Shown: piece after piece, positions 5,744-6,127 of the stretch
Numbering within the stretch: the stretch's first letter is position 1
Layout of the letters: every line of letters starts with the position of its first letter
Assembly (NCBI GenBank): GCA_031267005.1
Contig: JAIRZX010000699.1
Location: forward strand, 1 to 6,127
Source: Deltaproteobacteria bacterium
Lineage (GTDB): Bacteria > Desulfobacterota > Desulfarculia > Adiutricales > Adiutricaceae
Length of the DNA stretch: 6,127 nucleotides
Direction of reading: 5' to 3'
Translations under genes and position numbers: made by a program
Notes under the pieces: model-generated
Database searches by the model: none
What the model was told of the DNA's origin: nothing
Seen by the model: only the letters and a program-made list of their open reading frames with translations

Positions 5744-6127
5744 GTTTTCGGCAAATGTTTTTGTTTGACGCGTTTCCGCCCCATTTCCTTCCGGGCGGCG
5801 CCTCCCGCCCGCGCCACCGCCACCGCCCGCTGCGGGACCGGCAAGCCAAGAAAGGCCGGAAAGGCCCGGAAGGCAGGGGACGCTGCCCCGGCGCCGTCTG
5901 GGGAACGCGGCAGAGGCGGCAGAGACCGATCGTGAGGCAGCCGCCCTCCCCGCCACTCTCGCGGCCAGGGACCCGCCTTAGCTATTTCGCCCCGTATCAG
6001 TTGGGCAACCGCATCCACGGCACCTTCCAATGCCGGCCGCCCGCTCTGAGCCCCTGTCCCGACCTTCCCTCCCCCCGCCCGGGCCTCGCCAACCTCGAAA
6101 ATCGCTGAAAACCCCGGCTGGAACGGC
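5744..6127. other. Region upstream of nrfHA with no recognised gene
   Basis: These 384 bases go from an A+T-rich edge (5744-5770) to GC-rich DNA. Frames here (TTG-started on the minus strand at 6030-5740, and on the plus strand at 5755-6108) have Arg/Pro/Gly-rich, unfamiliar products and no good ribosome sites, so I do not call them. Small structures seen are a 7-bp stem CGGGCGG/CCGCCCG with a 6-base loop (5792-5811), two copies of CGCCAC in tandem (about 5811-5823) and a purine-rich run of related AAAGGCC/GAAGGC units (about 5848-5876). No tRNA or CRISPR pattern is evident. Confidence 0.4.

Noticed and set aside
5792..5811. Hairpin CGGGCGG/CCGCCCG as terminator of a gene to the right
   Set aside because: There is no T-run on either strand and no coding sequence is visible in the window that would end before it.
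5740..6030. Possible small minus-strand gene upstream of nrfH (TTG start)
   Set aside because: Its first 25 or so residues look plausible, but the rest is Arg/Pro/Ala-rich. It needs a TTG start without a clear ribosome site, and it ends inside the FNR-type operator.
5755..6108. Plus-strand frame divergent from nrfH
   Set aside because: The product is rich in Pro, Arg and Gly without a recognisable domain, and no ribosome site precedes the ATG.

Overview
The window is a GC-rich (roughly two-thirds G+C by eye) stretch of bacterial chromosome. It carries a complete respiratory ammonification module and the end of an unrelated gene. Four complete genes lie on the minus strand, read from right to left: nrfH (quinol-oxidising tetraheme cytochrome c), nrfA (pentaheme ammonia-forming nitrite reductase with the special CXXCK heme site), a ResB/Ccs1-type protein and a ResC/CcsA-type protein. 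The last two together make a System II cytochrome c heme-attachment machine. Use of NrfH (not NrfBCD) as electron donor, together with System II biogenesis, points to an anaerobic or facultatively anaerobic bacterium of the deltaproteobacterial/Desulfobacterota kind or a physiologically similar anaerobe. The lineage cannot be fixed from the window alone.

Layout: 1-660 (+) is the 3' part of a DUF169-family gene that begins before the window. 661-862 is a very GC-rich convergent spacer with hairpins and short repeats. 863-1651 (-) is resC/ccsA and 1656-3128 (-) is resB, only 4 bases apart. 3129-3496 is a spacer holding a perfect 12-bp hairpin just after nrfA and a candidate promoter for resB. 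3497-5014 (-) is nrfA and 5037-5612 (-) is nrfH, 22 bases apart. 5613-5743 is the leader and promoter of nrfH. It is a local A+T-rich island with an FNR-type operator placed about 40.5 bases upstream of the predicted transcription start. 5744-6127 shows no convincing gene.

How the parts fit: NrfH takes electrons from the menaquinol pool and passes them to NrfA on the outer face of the cytoplasmic membrane. NrfA reduces nitrite to ammonium in a six-electron step. All nine hemes must be attached covalently outside the membrane. The adjacent ResB-ResC pair can supply that activity, and by analogy with NrfI of Wolinella succinogenes it may be what handles the unusual CWTCK heme of NrfA. The FNR-type site suggests anaerobic induction. 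The hairpin and second candidate promoter between nrfA and resB suggest that the maturation genes can be expressed separately from the enzyme genes. No wholly new system was seen. The most useful observations concern the regulatory architecture and the split NrfI-like lyase beside a CXXCK-type NrfA.
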